A stretch of 9,361 nt of DNA from CAYNEL01 sp964396225 (GTDB lineage Bacteria; Patescibacteriota; Minisyncoccia; Moranbacterales; UBA1568): the NCBI GenBank assembly GCA_964396225.1, contig CAYNEL010000034.1, positions 1 through 9,361 on the forward strand. The letters run 5' to 3'. Below are positions 1 through 5,311 of the stretch, piece after piece (the stretch's first letter is position 1; each line of letters opens with the position of its first letter). Under the pieces are notes generated by a model. That model made no database searches. It saw only the letters and a program-made list of their open reading frames with translations, and was not told where the DNA came from. The position numbers and the translations under genes are program-made.

Positions 1-275
1 CCGAGGCTATCCAGGACGAACTGCGCGAGATCGTCAACGTCATCAAGCAGGTGCTCCAGGAGACTCCGCCCGAACTGGCCGCCGACGTCATGGACAAGGG
101 GATGATCCTCTCGGGCGGCACCGCCCAGCTCCGCCATCTGGACCAGCTCATTTCCAAGACCATCGGCGTGCCGTGCTACGTGGCCGACGACCCAGCCTTC
201 TGCGTGGTCAAAGGCACCGGCATCGTCCTCGACAACCTCGAGGCCTACAAGCGTAGTCTCCAGCTGGGGAAGTGA
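1..275 (+). CDS. mreB: Rod-shape actin homologue MreB, C-terminal part (5' cut by window edge)
   Basis: Open from base 3 to the TGA at 273-275, so only about the last 90 residues are present. MreB is the cytoplasmic actin-like ATPase that positions the lateral-wall synthesis machinery under the membrane. The visible part matches the conserved MreB C-terminal region: a TPPELAADVMDKGMILSGGT stretch (helix, then the second phosphate/adenosine-contact loop SGGTAQLRHLD), then GVPCYVADDPAFCVVKGTG, equivalent to the usual GIPVxxAxDPxxCVAxGTG. It ends normally a few residues after the final helix (LEAYKRSLQ). The usual third Gly in the SGG(G) loop is Thr. Upstream partners such as mreC lie outside the window. 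No terminator is seen between this gene and the next. Confidence 0.93.
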   Translation, partial: EAIQDELREIVNVIKQVLQETPPELAADVMDKGMILSGGTAQLRHLDQLISKTIGVPCYVADDPAFCVVKGTGIVLDNLEAYKRSLQLGK

Positions 276-293
276 GTGGCGAGCCAATCCGCT

Positions 294-299
294 TATTAT
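294..299 (+). promoter_or_regulatory. Putative -10 box TATTAT before the 63-residue gene
   Basis: TATTAT ends 10 nt before the ATG at 310, in the short MreB-to-310 gap. The predicted transcript start (about 6-7 nt on) would leave a leader of only a few bases, matching the absence of a Shine-Dalgarno sequence (SD). There is no convincing -35, and the G-rich flank seen at other -10 boxes in this window is missing. Confidence 0.35.
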
Positions 300-309
300 C
301 TTTATTCCT

Positions 310-501
310 ATGTCCAAGGAAATCCCAGAGCCACAGATCGTGCCGGTGACGCCAGACGAACAGGAACAGTCGGACAAGCCGCTCACGCCCCTGATCGAAC
401 AGATCATTGACGGCCAGATCGCCGACAAGGAGCACGAGCAGCAGGTGGAGCGAATCATCCGCAAACGCGACGAGGAGCGAGACCTGCCCGCCCTCCACTA
501 G
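310..501 (+). CDS. Small charged hypothetical protein (63 aa)
   Basis: Not recognised. The 63-residue product is very hydrophilic, with no membrane segment or Cys. The N-terminus is Pro/Glu-rich (residues 4-25, with PEPQIVPVTPDEQEQ). It is followed by an amphipathic helical stretch (about 28-58) dense in Glu, Lys and Arg that ends in a basic/acidic run (RIIRKRDEERD). This looks like a small soluble helical or coiled-coil adaptor, but no function can be assigned. Start: the ATG at 310 is the only in-frame start near the -10 box at 294-299, and there is no SD. It begins 34 nt after mreB, so read-through from mreB is also possible. The codon pattern is strongly GC-rich and consistent with coding, and the overlapping frames on either strand look non-protein-like. 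Confidence 0.6.
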   Translation: MSKEIPEPQIVPVTPDEQEQSDKPLTPLIEQIIDGQIADKEHEQQVERIIRKRDEERDLPALH

Positions 502-522
502 ACAGGCGGCGGGGGAGGGGCG

Positions 523-528
523 TAGGCT
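523..528 (+). promoter_or_regulatory. Possible weak -10 (TAGGCT) before the 178-residue gene
   Basis: TAGGCT lies in a context (GGGGCG before, GGG after) that parallels the better -10 boxes at 5842 and 6677. It matches TATAAT only at positions 1, 2 and 6. A small ACAAG-TAC-CTTGT hairpin (533-545) lies near the predicted transcript start. Weak evidence; the gene could instead be co-transcribed with 310-501. Confidence 0.2.
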
Positions 529-560
529 GGGAACAAGTACCTTGTCTCTCCAACCCCCGG

Positions 561-568
561 AAAGGAGG
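561..568 (+). promoter_or_regulatory. Strong Shine-Dalgarno AAAGGAGG
   Basis: AAAGGAGG ends 5 nt before the ATG at 574 and fixes that start. It is the strongest SD in the window. Most other genes here have none. Confidence 0.8.
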
Positions 569-573
569 CGGTC

Positions 574-1110
574 ATGCCCGATACTCCGCGTGGTTCCGGT
601 CCGTCAGTCACCCTCGACCAGCTCCGTCAGGCCCATGCTTCGCTCCGGGACGCCGAGCTTCCGGAGCCGCCCCAGGCCATCCTCCGGGTGACGCCGCAGG
701 GTCTCGAGGACTGGTTTCGCAGGCGCCTGATCGAGGGGATGTTCGCCCGGGACGATCTCGTCCCGGACGATCCCGCCCTGGTGATGTCGTCCTACGTGGT
801 CGGCATCCTCGTCCGTTACGGACGCTGCGCTTATCCTCTCGGCCGCCGACTGTTCGAATTCCTCGGACGGGACCACGGGGCCAGCACTCCGACCGAGCTT
901 CTCTTCACCGCGGAGTGCGCTTTCGTGGCCTACTCTTTCTGTCCGCGGGGGAGACGCCCGGCCGACCAGCTCGCGTTCGCCTGTTCGCTCGGCCAGGCGC
1001 TGTACCTGTACCATGCCGACTGCACCGGCCGGCCGTTCGGTACCACGATGTCCGAGCAGTTCGAACGCGTCGGGACGGTGGTGCGGGAACAGTTCGCCGT
1101 TTCGGCGTGA
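574..1110 (+). CDS. Hypothetical soluble helical protein (178 aa)
   Basis: Not recognised. The start is fixed by the strong SD at 561-568. The 178 residues have no signal peptide and no clear membrane helix, so the protein is probably cytoplasmic. Visible regions are a polar, Pro-containing N-terminus (1-40), a helical basic patch (about 45-55, EDWFRRRLIEGMF), a mixed hydrophobic core segment (about 68-95, VMSSYVVGILVRYGRCAYPL), and an aromatic/Ala-rich helical half (about 108-150) with several scattered Cys. The Cys are spaced irregularly, so no zinc finger is evident. Codon use is strongly GC3-rich, as in the other high-GC genes. It is followed closely by a rho-independent terminator, so it ends a transcription unit. 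The lack of homologues I can recall suggests a lineage-restricted protein. Confidence 0.75.
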   Translation: MPDTPRGSGPSVTLDQLRQAHASLRDAELPEPPQAILRVTPQGLEDWFRRRLIEGMFARDDLVPDDPALVMSSYVVGILVRYGRCAYPLGRRLFEFLGRDHGASTPTELLFTAECAFVAYSFCPRGRRPADQLAFACSLGQALYLYHADCTGRPFGTTMSEQFERVGTVVREQFAVSA

Positions 1111-1138
1111 AACATCCTGTGGGCGATGCTGCCATCTT

Positions 1139-1163
1139 GGGAGGACTCCGGTCCTCCTTTTTT
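1139..1163 (+). terminator. Rho-independent terminator after the 178-residue gene
   Basis: Perfect 7-bp stem GGAGGAC (1140-1146) with GTCCTCC (1151-1157), tetraloop TCCG, then six T (1158-1163). It lies 29 nt after the stop codon. Confidence 0.9.
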
Positions 1164-1181
1164 CTTGCTTGACAGGGGTGC

Positions 1182-1187
1182 TACAAT
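1182..1187 (+). promoter_or_regulatory. Extended -10 box TGC-TACAAT before the PEBP gene
   Basis: TACAAT with a TGC extension (TGn) just upstream, directly behind the terminator at 1139-1163. A TTGACA at 1169-1174 is only 7 nt away, too close to serve as a sigma70 -35. The predicted start near 1194 leaves a leader of about 23 nt with no SD. Confidence 0.65.
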
Positions 1188-1216
1188 ATCGGACACGCCC
1201 TTTTCCCCATTCCGTC

Positions 1217-1660
1217 ATGCTCACCCTCAAAAGTCCGGCTTTCACCTACGGCGCGCCCATCCCGGCCCGCTACACCTGCGACGGGGACGATATCCACCCG
1301 CCGCTCGTCGTGGCGGGCGTCCCCGAGGGGACGGCGAGCCTCGCTCTCATCGTGGACGATCCGGATTCGCCCACTGGCACATGGGTACACTGGACGCTCT
1401 GGAACATCCCGCCCGCGACGGCGGAGTTCCCAGCCAGGGAGATGCCGACCGGCGCCGTAGAGGGGATGACCACATTCGGGCGGACCGGCTATGGCGGCCC
1501 CTGCCCGCACACAGGGGAGCACCGCTACGTCTGGAAACTCTACGCCCTCGACACCCGGCTCGAGTTGCCGCCGAGCACCACGGCCGACGAGCTGACACAG
1601 GCTATGGAGGGGCATGTCCTCGAACGGTCCGAGCTCCTGGGTCTCTACCAGCGGCCCTGA
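1217..1660 (+). CDS. YbhB/YbcL-family PEBP-like (Raf kinase inhibitor-like) protein
   Basis: Complete 147-residue member of the phosphatidylethanolamine-binding-protein superfamily, a cytoplasmic bacterial type with no signal peptide. Family hallmarks are visible in order: SPAF near the N-terminus, YTCDGDDIHPPL (19-30), the ligand-pocket motif DDPDSPTGTWVHW (47-59), NIPP (63-66), and GYGGPCPHTGEHRYVWKLYALD split around GxHRY (91-112). Asp48, Pro49, His58 and His102 fall at the conserved anion-pocket positions. The length is typical for the bacterial family. The start at 1217 is preferred over in-frame codons back to 1013 because those lie inside the upstream gene, terminator and promoter. There is no SD. 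The biochemical role of bacterial PEBP-like proteins is poorly defined, so no substrate is assigned. It forms its own unit between a terminator and a second terminator-like hairpin. Confidence 0.9.
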   Translation: MLTLKSPAFTYGAPIPARYTCDGDDIHPPLVVAGVPEGTASLALIVDDPDSPTGTWVHWTLWNIPPATAEFPAREMPTGAVEGMTTFGRTGYGGPCPHTGEHRYVWKLYALDTRLELPPSTTADELTQAMEGHVLERSELLGLYQRP

Positions 1661-1674
1661 GACACCCCGGCTGT

Positions 1675-1709
1675 GAGAGACTTCGAGGGGAGGCCGCAGG
1701 TCTCTTTTT
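1675..1709 (+). terminator. Probable terminator after the PEBP gene
   Basis: AGAGAC (1676-1681) pairs with GTCTCT (1700-1705), followed by TTTT to 1709. The 18-base loop is long, which lowers confidence. It lies 15 nt after the stop. Confidence 0.5.
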
Positions 1710-1724
1710 CGCTTGAAAATGGAG

Positions 1725-1730
1725 TAAAAT
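1725..1730 (+). promoter_or_regulatory. -10 box TAAAAT, leaderless geometry
   Basis: TAAAAT with GGAG before and GGG after. Exactly 6 nt separate it from the ATG at 1737, so the predicted first transcribed base is about the A of the start codon. A TTGAAA at 1713-1718 is only 6 nt upstream, too near for a normal -35. Confidence 0.65.
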
Positions 1731-1736
1731 GGGAGT

Positions 1737-1985
1737 ATGCGACTCGTCTTCCGCACTTCACGCTTGAGCAACCAAGATGTCATCTTCCACCTCACTTTTG
1801 GAGGTAGCCTCATTTTTGGCTCCCTCACCCTTTTCGCGTGGCTCATCGGAGTATCGCCCAAAGAGGATTTCTTGACCATCGCGATCCTTACGTTCTACAT
1901 GGCCGTACTCAATGTCTGGTTCATCGAGGCCTGGGAGGATCTCAAGGCTTTCTTGAAGAAAATGAAGAAAAGAAATGAGGCTTGA
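1737..1985 (+). CDS. Small two-helix membrane protein (82 aa)
   Basis: Not recognised as a named family. The 82 residues begin with a short basic N-terminus (MRLVFRTSR), then have two hydrophobic helices at about 17-38 (ends LFAWLIGV) and 46-64 (starts LTIAILTFYM). A polar hairpin, SPKEDF, lies between them, and an amphipathic basic tail follows (LKAFLKKMKKR). By the positive-inside rule both termini are probably cytoplasmic. The start is chosen because the -10 box at 1725-1730 puts the transcript 5' end at this ATG. There is no SD, so a leaderless mRNA is inferred. GC is lower than in neighbouring genes. The stop codon (1983-1985) lies inside the -35 of the next promoter. Such two-helix proteins are common in CPR genomes, but their role is unknown. 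Confidence 0.72.
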   Translation: MRLVFRTSRLSNQDVIFHLTFGGSLIFGSLTLFAWLIGVSPKEDFLTIAILTFYMAVLNVWFIEAWEDLKAFLKKMKKRNEA

Positions 1986-2010
1986 AAATATGGGGGAAGA
2001 GGAGTATAAT
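1982..2010 (+). promoter_or_regulatory. Sigma70-type promoter TTGAAA-17-TATAAT
   Basis: TTGAAA (1982-1987), a 17-nt spacer and a perfect TATAAT (2005-2010) with GGAG just before it. It is the best promoter in the window and overlaps the stop codon of the preceding gene. It should drive the leader and HD-domain gene at 2257. Confidence 0.82.
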
Positions 2011-2256
2011 AGGGATGTGAGAGACCTCAATAATCTGAGTTTCGTGCTTTGACCAAAGTGCCGTTTCTTCTTTCCGCCAGCTGGCGGACAGGCCGCCGGG
2101 GAAATCTGCCGGAAAGCCGTATGGAAGAAATGACTGATCGCATCAAGCGGTTGGGAGATTTCATTCAGGAGATCCTGGATCAAAACTCTCACCCGCTTTT
2201 TTGTTTGGTCGGTCGATCCGGACAGGGAAAGCCATTCAATTCTTCAGCACACGATT
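2011..2256 (+). other. Long 5' leader of the HD-domain gene, with a possible 11-codon leader ORF
   Basis: About 240 nt lie between the promoter at 1982-2010 and the ATG at 2257, far longer than the leaders of other genes here. It holds three notable items. First, a GTG exactly 6 nt after the -10 box (2017) opens an 11-codon frame (MRDLNNLSFVL) ending at 2052. Second, there is a 16-base palindrome at 2073-2088. Third, an open frame from ATG 2121 reads MEEMTDRIKRLGDF and then a P-loop-like GRSGQGK followed by Pro instead of Ser/Thr; it runs out of frame into the HD gene to 2522. No T-rich terminator is seen. Function is not established. Attenuation, or remnants of a broken gene, are both possible. 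Confidence 0.4.
2073..2088. repeat. Perfect 16-bp palindrome TCCGCCAG/CTGGCGGA
   Basis: TCCGCCAGCTGGCGGA is self-complementary over all 16 bases and is followed by further GC-rich complementary pieces (GGCCGCCGG near 2091). It could be a binding site for a dimeric protein or a REP-like dispersed palindrome. From memory, similar CCGCCAGCTGGCGG palindromes recur between genes in Parcubacteria genomes; only one copy is in this window. Confidence 0.65.
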
Positions 2257-2859
2257 ATGCAGAACAACAATCATCTTATCCAGCGGGCTATTCTCCGCGC
2301 CACCGAGCTTCACGCGGGCCAAACTCGCAAGGGCAGTCCCGGTGTTCCCTACATCGCCCATCCGGTCGAGGTGGGCCTCATCGTCTCCTATTACAGCTCC
2401 GAGCCGATCTTCACAGCGACAGCCCTCCTCCACGATACGGTGGAGGACTGCGAATACACCTTGGCGCAGGTCGAGGAGGAATTCGGACCGGAAATACGTG
2501 GGTTGGTAGCCGCTCTCACTGAGGACAAGTCCATTCCCTCTTGGAAAGAGCGCAAGGTAGAGAACGCGCGACGTCTCAAGGAGACCGAGCACGCCCTCTT
2601 CATCAAGGCGGCGGACGTGATCGCCAACATGCGCTCTCTCGTGGCCGCCCTCCGGGAAGACGGGAGCGTGGTGTGGAACCGCTTCAATGCCGGCAAGCAA
2701 GACAAGTTGGACTACTACCGGCTTATCCTCGAATTAGCCGAAAACATCATCCCCAAGCCGATGCTCGAGGAATATGTGTCGCTCATGAAGGATATCGAGT
2801 ATTCGGAAGCGTTTGAAAAGAAGCCGGCTCTGGGATTCGTCGCTCATGAAGGAGCATGA
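2257..2859 (+). CDS. HD-domain phosphohydrolase, RelA/SpoT-hydrolase (MESH1/SAH) type
   Basis: A 200-residue protein made up almost entirely of the HD domain found at the N-terminus of Rel/SpoT. It lacks the synthetase, TGS and ACT domains, as in small alarmone hydrolases. Visible motifs are HAGQTRKGSPGVPYIAHPVE (19-38), with metal ligand His35; ALLHDTVED (56-64), with His59-Asp60 and the catalytic-type Glu63-Asp64; a FGPEIRGLVAALT helix (76-88); and KAADVIANMRSL (117-128), with Asp120 and Asn124, equivalent to the KLADRxHNMRTL motif of SpoT. All metal and catalytic positions are present, so it should be active. The likely reaction is removal of the 3'-pyrophosphate from (p)ppGpp, though related HD enzymes act on other nucleotides. 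The ATG at 2257 is the only usable start: the frame is closed by a TGA at 2131 and has no ATG, GTG or TTG between. There is no SD. Confidence 0.87.
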   Translation: MQNNNHLIQRAILRATELHAGQTRKGSPGVPYIAHPVEVGLIVSYYSSEPIFTATALLHDTVEDCEYTLAQVEEEFGPEIRGLVAALTEDKSIPSWKERKVENARRLKETEHALFIKAADVIANMRSLVAALREDGSVVWNRFNAGKQDKLDYYRLILELAENIIPKPMLEEYVSLMKDIEYSEAFEKKPALGFVAHEGA

Positions 2860-2967
2860 TGCCATGATCACCTGGAGTGCTGGTGGCGCGGGAGGTGTAA
2901 AATAAAAGCATGAATATTCAAGAGGCAAAGAAGAAAAGACCTGGGCGTTTATCGTCTGTTTTGCTTC
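2860..2967 (+). other. Gap between the HD gene and tRNA-Arg
   Basis: About 110 nt with a -10 box at 2898-2903 as the only clear signal. No terminator for the HD gene is convincing (a CACC...GGTG pair near 2870-2884 is only 4 bp). The tail from 2904 is the likely 5' leader of the pre-tRNA. Confidence 0.45.
2898..2903 (+). promoter_or_regulatory. -10 box TAAAAT for tRNA-Arg
   Basis: TAAAAT with GGAGGTG immediately before, the same flank as the box at 6677. There is no good -35. A start near 2910 gives a 58-nt precursor leader to the tRNA. An ATG also sits at 2910, but its frame enters the tRNA. Confidence 0.6.
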
Positions 2968-3040
2968 GCCCCTGTAGGCTAATGGGATAAACTGCCGGGC
3001 TTCTATCCCGGGGTTGGAGGTTCGAGTCCTCCCGGGGGCA
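2968..3040 (+). tRNA. tRNA-Arg (anticodon TCT)
   Basis: A 73-base cloverleaf. The acceptor is GCCCCTG (2968-2974) with CGGGGGC (3033-3039), including one T-G pair, and the discriminator is A (3040). The anticodon stem is CCGGG (2995-2999) with CCCGG (3007-3011), loop CTTCTAT and anticodon TCT at 3002-3004, reading AGA/AGG. The variable region is GGTT. The T-arm is GGAGG-TTCGAGT-CCTCC (3016-3032). The D-arm is weak: GGCT (2977-2980) against AACT (2990-2993) has one G-T pair and a C-A mismatch. The 3' CCA is not encoded (CATT follows), so a CCA-adding enzyme is needed. Confidence 0.93.
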
Positions 3041-3100
3041 CATTATTGGAGAACTGGAGTATGCGAGCTCGAGCTTTTCCTTTTCTAGGTTATTTTTTAG

Positions 3101-3113
3101 AGGTTCGAACTTC
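3101..3113 (+). repeat. 13-base direct repeat AGGTTCGAACTTC, left copy
   Basis: Identical to 5720-5732. It shares AGGTTCGA with the T-arm of tRNA-Arg (3018-3025). The pair brackets the lower-GC segment and could be attachment-site remnants. A single 13-base match in 9.4 kb can arise by chance. Confidence 0.35.
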
Positions 3114-3212
3114 TTTCAGAATGGAAATAGATAGTTATTATTGAGGTGGTGAGCGAAGAGCGGATGACTGATTTTGATTGTGGAATGCTCCAGAAATCCA
3201 TAGATTCAATCA

Positions 3213-3241
3213 TTGACTTTTTTGGTTCATTCTGGTAGTTT
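3213..3241 (+). promoter_or_regulatory. Promoter TTGACT-17-TAGTTT with TGG extension
   Basis: TTGACT (3213-3218), a 17-nt spacer ending TGG (TGn extension), then TAGTTT (3236-3241). The predicted start near 3248 leaves about four bases before the ATG at 3252. The -10 is imperfect, but the -35 and spacing are good. Confidence 0.55.
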
Positions 3242-3251
3242 CGGGGAGCTT

Positions 3252-3878
3252 ATGAACAAGAACATCTTTGCTATTCTAGGACTCATCCTCCTTCTTACGG
3301 GGGGAGTGTTTTTGGTGCAAAAAAGTAAAGTTGAGAAAGCTAGTACACCAGACACATCAGATACGCAACAGGAACAGACGAAACAGCTTTCGCAAGCCGC
3401 TTGTGACATGACATCAAACTATTCAGAGATTAATAAGATTTGGAAAATGCATAGCAATGAGTCACCAAAGTTTTCGTTTAGTTACCCTGAAACTTGGAGT
3501 AAGGATTTGTCCAAAAAGGAAGATGGTGAAGTCAGTATTGCTTTATATGATCCGAAGATGAACTGTTCTGTTGAAGGATCACCAGCATTGTGTGGTATTC
3601 ATATTTCTCTTTATCCCATAACTTCTGGAGAATCAGTAAATGTAAAGTATTTACAGCGCATGAGAGAGGCTGAACAGGCTGGACAAGCAGGGATTAAAAA
3701 TATATGTGTTGCCGGAAAAGAAGCTATTGAAATTACTGATCATCTCCGTCATGAGATTATATTTGATAGAGAAGGATACTCCTTTATGATAACTGCTGAA
3801 AACTATGGATCAGATAATTTTAACAAAAAGTTTTGGGATGTAGTGGACAGTATTGGTTCAGAATTGCATTTTGAGTAA
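3252..3878 (+). CDS. Membrane-anchored PsbP-like protein (208 aa)
   Basis: An N-terminal anchor (about 5-22, IFAILGLILLLTGGVFLV) is followed by a Ser/Thr/Gln-rich linker (25-50) and an extracytoplasmic domain starting KFSFSYPETW (73-82). That entry motif is typical of small PsbP-like proteins in CPR genomes. Four Cys (51, 105, 114, 152) could form two disulfides outside the cell. The late AGKEAIEI strand and the DVVDSIGSELHF C-terminus fit the fold. Function is unknown; a surface role is inferred only from topology. ATG 3252 is chosen because the TTG at 3213 lies in the -35 box. GGGGAG is only 3 nt before the ATG, too close for a normal SD. GC is about 40% in sampled lines, far below the 7897-8490 relative. 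It is therefore a candidate for horizontal acquisition. Confidence 0.75.
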   Translation: MNKNIFAILGLILLLTGGVFLVQKSKVEKASTPDTSDTQQEQTKQLSQAACDMTSNYSEINKIWKMHSNESPKFSFSYPETWSKDLSKKEDGEVSIALYDPKMNCSVEGSPALCGIHISLYPITSGESVNVKYLQRMREAEQAGQAGIKNICVAGKEAIEITDHLRHEIIFDREGYSFMITAENYGSDNFNKKFWDVVDSIGSELHFE

Positions 3879-3892
3879 AGACGGTATAGATA

Positions 3893-3935
3893 TTAAGAAT
3901 CCCGCTTTAGGAAACCACGCTAAGTGGAATCTTAA
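3893..3935 (+). other. Long imperfect hairpin between the PsbP-like gene and the M23 gene
   Basis: TTAAGAATCC (3893-3902) pairs with GGAATCTTAA (3926-3935) with one A-A mismatch. The stem continues inward as CGCTTTAG (3903-3910) with CTAAGT (3920-3925), through small bulges, to a 9-base loop. There is no T-run, so it is not a standard terminator. It could be an mRNA-end stabiliser, a protein-binding structure or a REP-like element. Confidence 0.6.
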
Positions 3936-3937
3936 GA

Positions 3938-3957
3938 CGAGATTCTTACAAATCTCG
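3938..3957 (+). terminator. Second hairpin, possible weak terminator
   Basis: CGAGATT (3938-3944) pairs perfectly with AATCTCG (3951-3957) around the 6-base loop CTTACA, followed by ATTCTTT. The T-run is broken and the stem AT-rich, so termination would be weak. The GATTCTT in its 5' arm and tail also complements AAGAATC of the first hairpin, so the two can form competing folds. Confidence 0.4.
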
Positions 3958-3979
3958 ATTCTTTAACAACCAACTCGTG

Positions 3980-3986
3980 AAAGGAG
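3980..3986 (+). promoter_or_regulatory. Shine-Dalgarno AAAGGAG for the M23 gene
   Basis: AAAGGAG lies 7 nt before GTG 3994. The alternative TTG at 3988 is 1 nt from the SD, so GTG is the start. Confidence 0.8.
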
Positions 3987-3993
3987 TTTGATC

Positions 3994-5286
3994 GTGATCA
4001 TCAGAATCGTGTTCTTTCTGTTGTCCCTCATTACTTTCGCTGCCTCAGCGCGGGAGTATGCGTCGACCGGATTCTTCTACCCCATGAAGGACGAGAGTCC
4101 GGAGTTCTCCACTTGTGGCCGATGGCTCGAACGCCATTCGCCGAACGGGTGCTATAACTTCTTGGACTCATCTGGAAACAAGCTCTATCACACCGGATCT
4201 GACATGATGGCCGACGTAGGTACGTCGGTTTATGCAATTGCTGATGGCGTAGTGAGGATCAGAAGTGTCAATGGTTGGGGTAGTGGAAATGTTGCGCTCA
4301 TCATTGAGCACAAAACAATGACGGGAGTGGTTTTCCGTGCCATCTACGGCCACATCACAACAAGTAAAAATGTCGGCAATACGGTGAAAGCTGGAGCCCA
4401 GATCGGGGCCATTGGGCCATGGTCTAACGGGAGCCACCTTCACTTTGGAGTCTTGGCTCCAAGCCTTACGGTTCCAGTGACGGATGCAAACTACATGGGC
4501 CGATGGAAGGATAGTAAGTTTGGAATTAAGGAGAACGGCTACTACGACAACGGCCTGATTGATCCCATTTGGTTCATCACTCACAATGCCCCGGATAACT
4601 ACATTTCTCGGGCTGAGACCAATCAGAGTTCGCTCCGAAAGCCGATCCCGCCTACCAATCCATGGTTCCCTCAACTCTGTGCAAACAGTAGTCCACCAGA
4701 TTCACGGTGTCTTGGAGAAGATGTTGTCGCCTACATCGAGTGTCTCTACGAGAACAGTAGTCTGTGTGCACCAGCAGTTAAAAGCTACAGCGCGTTGAAA
4801 GGCGGCGGGAGTGGGTCTGGCACTGCTTATGGTGGCGGGGGTGGTGGTTCGTACAACCTCAACCAGGACTTCGACATCATGAACTCCACCACAGGCCAGG
4901 AAATTGTTGCTGGCACCAAGGATCTTGTCTCTGGGCAAGTCGTCAATCTGAAGGTTCAACTGATATCTGAAGGAGGAGATGTTCGCAATTTCATCAAGCC
5001 TGGAAAAGATAGAGTCGAAACAGACTACTATGTCCGGTTTGGCGGCGGGAATTGGGTGTTTGTCCAGCGGAAATATACCCAGACTTCCAATCTAGCCGCT
5101 GGGACACACACAGAGACTTTCGCTTACACAATTCCGCAAGGAGTTTCGGAGATCAGTTTCCGTGTGAAAGTCGATGCTACCAACGAAGTGACCGAGTCGA
5201 ACGAAAGCGACAACTGGTCGCGCATCGAGACCTTCTCGGTGTATTACCGAACCGGCATCCACCGTATCCTCAGAACTGAGGACTAA
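3994..5286 (+). CDS. Secreted M23 (LytM) metallo-endopeptidase with CARDB domain
   Basis: 430 residues. A Sec signal peptide (1-19, ending TFAASA before Arg20) predicts export. The M23 domain (about 60-160) has HTGSD with zinc ligands His66 and Asp70, YGH with His120, and SHLHFG with His148 and His150 (third zinc ligand). The catalytic set is complete, so cleavage of peptidoglycan cross-link peptides is expected. A segment with four Cys (229, 239, 250, 258) follows, then a Gly/Ser linker (270-286) and a CARDB-like beta domain (about 290-420) with the typical late VTESNESDNW. CARDB domains usually mediate adhesion or surface association. There is no membrane anchor or sorting signal at the C-terminus. 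GTG start with a good SD. It begins a two-gene unit (25-nt gap to 5312) ended by a strong terminator. GC is near 50%. It may remodel the cell's own wall or act on neighbours; the sequence does not decide. Confidence 0.92.
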   Translation: MIIRIVFFLLSLITFAASAREYASTGFFYPMKDESPEFSTCGRWLERHSPNGCYNFLDSSGNKLYHTGSDMMADVGTSVYAIADGVVRIRSVNGWGSGNVALIIEHKTMTGVVFRAIYGHITTSKNVGNTVKAGAQIGAIGPWSNGSHLHFGVLAPSLTVPVTDANYMGRWKDSKFGIKENGYYDNGLIDPIWFITHNAPDNYISRAETNQSSLRKPIPPTNPWFPQLCANSSPPDSRCLGEDVVAYIECLYENSSLCAPAVKSYSALKGGGSGSGTAYGGGGGGSYNLNQDFDIMNSTTGQEIVAGTKDLVSGQVVNLKVQLISEGGDVRNFIKPGKDRVETDYYVRFGGGNWVFVQRKYTQTSNLAAGTHTETFAYTIPQGVSEISFRVKVDATNEVTESNESDNWSRIETFSVYYRTGIHRILRTED

Positions 5287-5311
5287 CCCTCCCAGAAAGG
5301 AAAACTGAACC

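Larger units (their letters stand above)
3041..3251 (+). other. AT-rich gap after the tRNA
   Basis: About 210 nt with no coding frame of note. It contains a 10-base palindrome AGCTCGAGCT with a T-rich tail near 3066-3082 (too small a stem for a firm terminator call), the 13-base repeat at 3101-3113, and the promoter of the next gene at 3213-3241. Composition falls sharply from the tRNA onward. Confidence 0.5.

Noticed and set aside
1169..1174. TTGACA as -35 for the PEBP promoter
   Set aside because: Only 7 nt from the TACAAT box, too short for sigma70. A similar TTGAAA at 1713 is 6 nt from its box. Both are probably coincidental.
2121..2522. Frame with a P-loop-like GRSGQGK in the HD gene leader
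   Set aside because: The Lys is followed by Pro rather than Ser/Thr, and most of the frame overlaps the HD gene out of frame. At best it is a fragment of a broken gene.
2910..2990. 26-codon ORF with ATG 6 nt after the TAAAAT box
   Set aside because: It ends inside tRNA-Arg. The box is better explained as the tRNA promoter and the sequence as pre-tRNA leader.
3213..3251. TTG start giving a 221-residue form of the PsbP-like protein
   Set aside because: The TTG is part of a well-spaced -35 box, and the added residues precede a standard MNKN anchor start.
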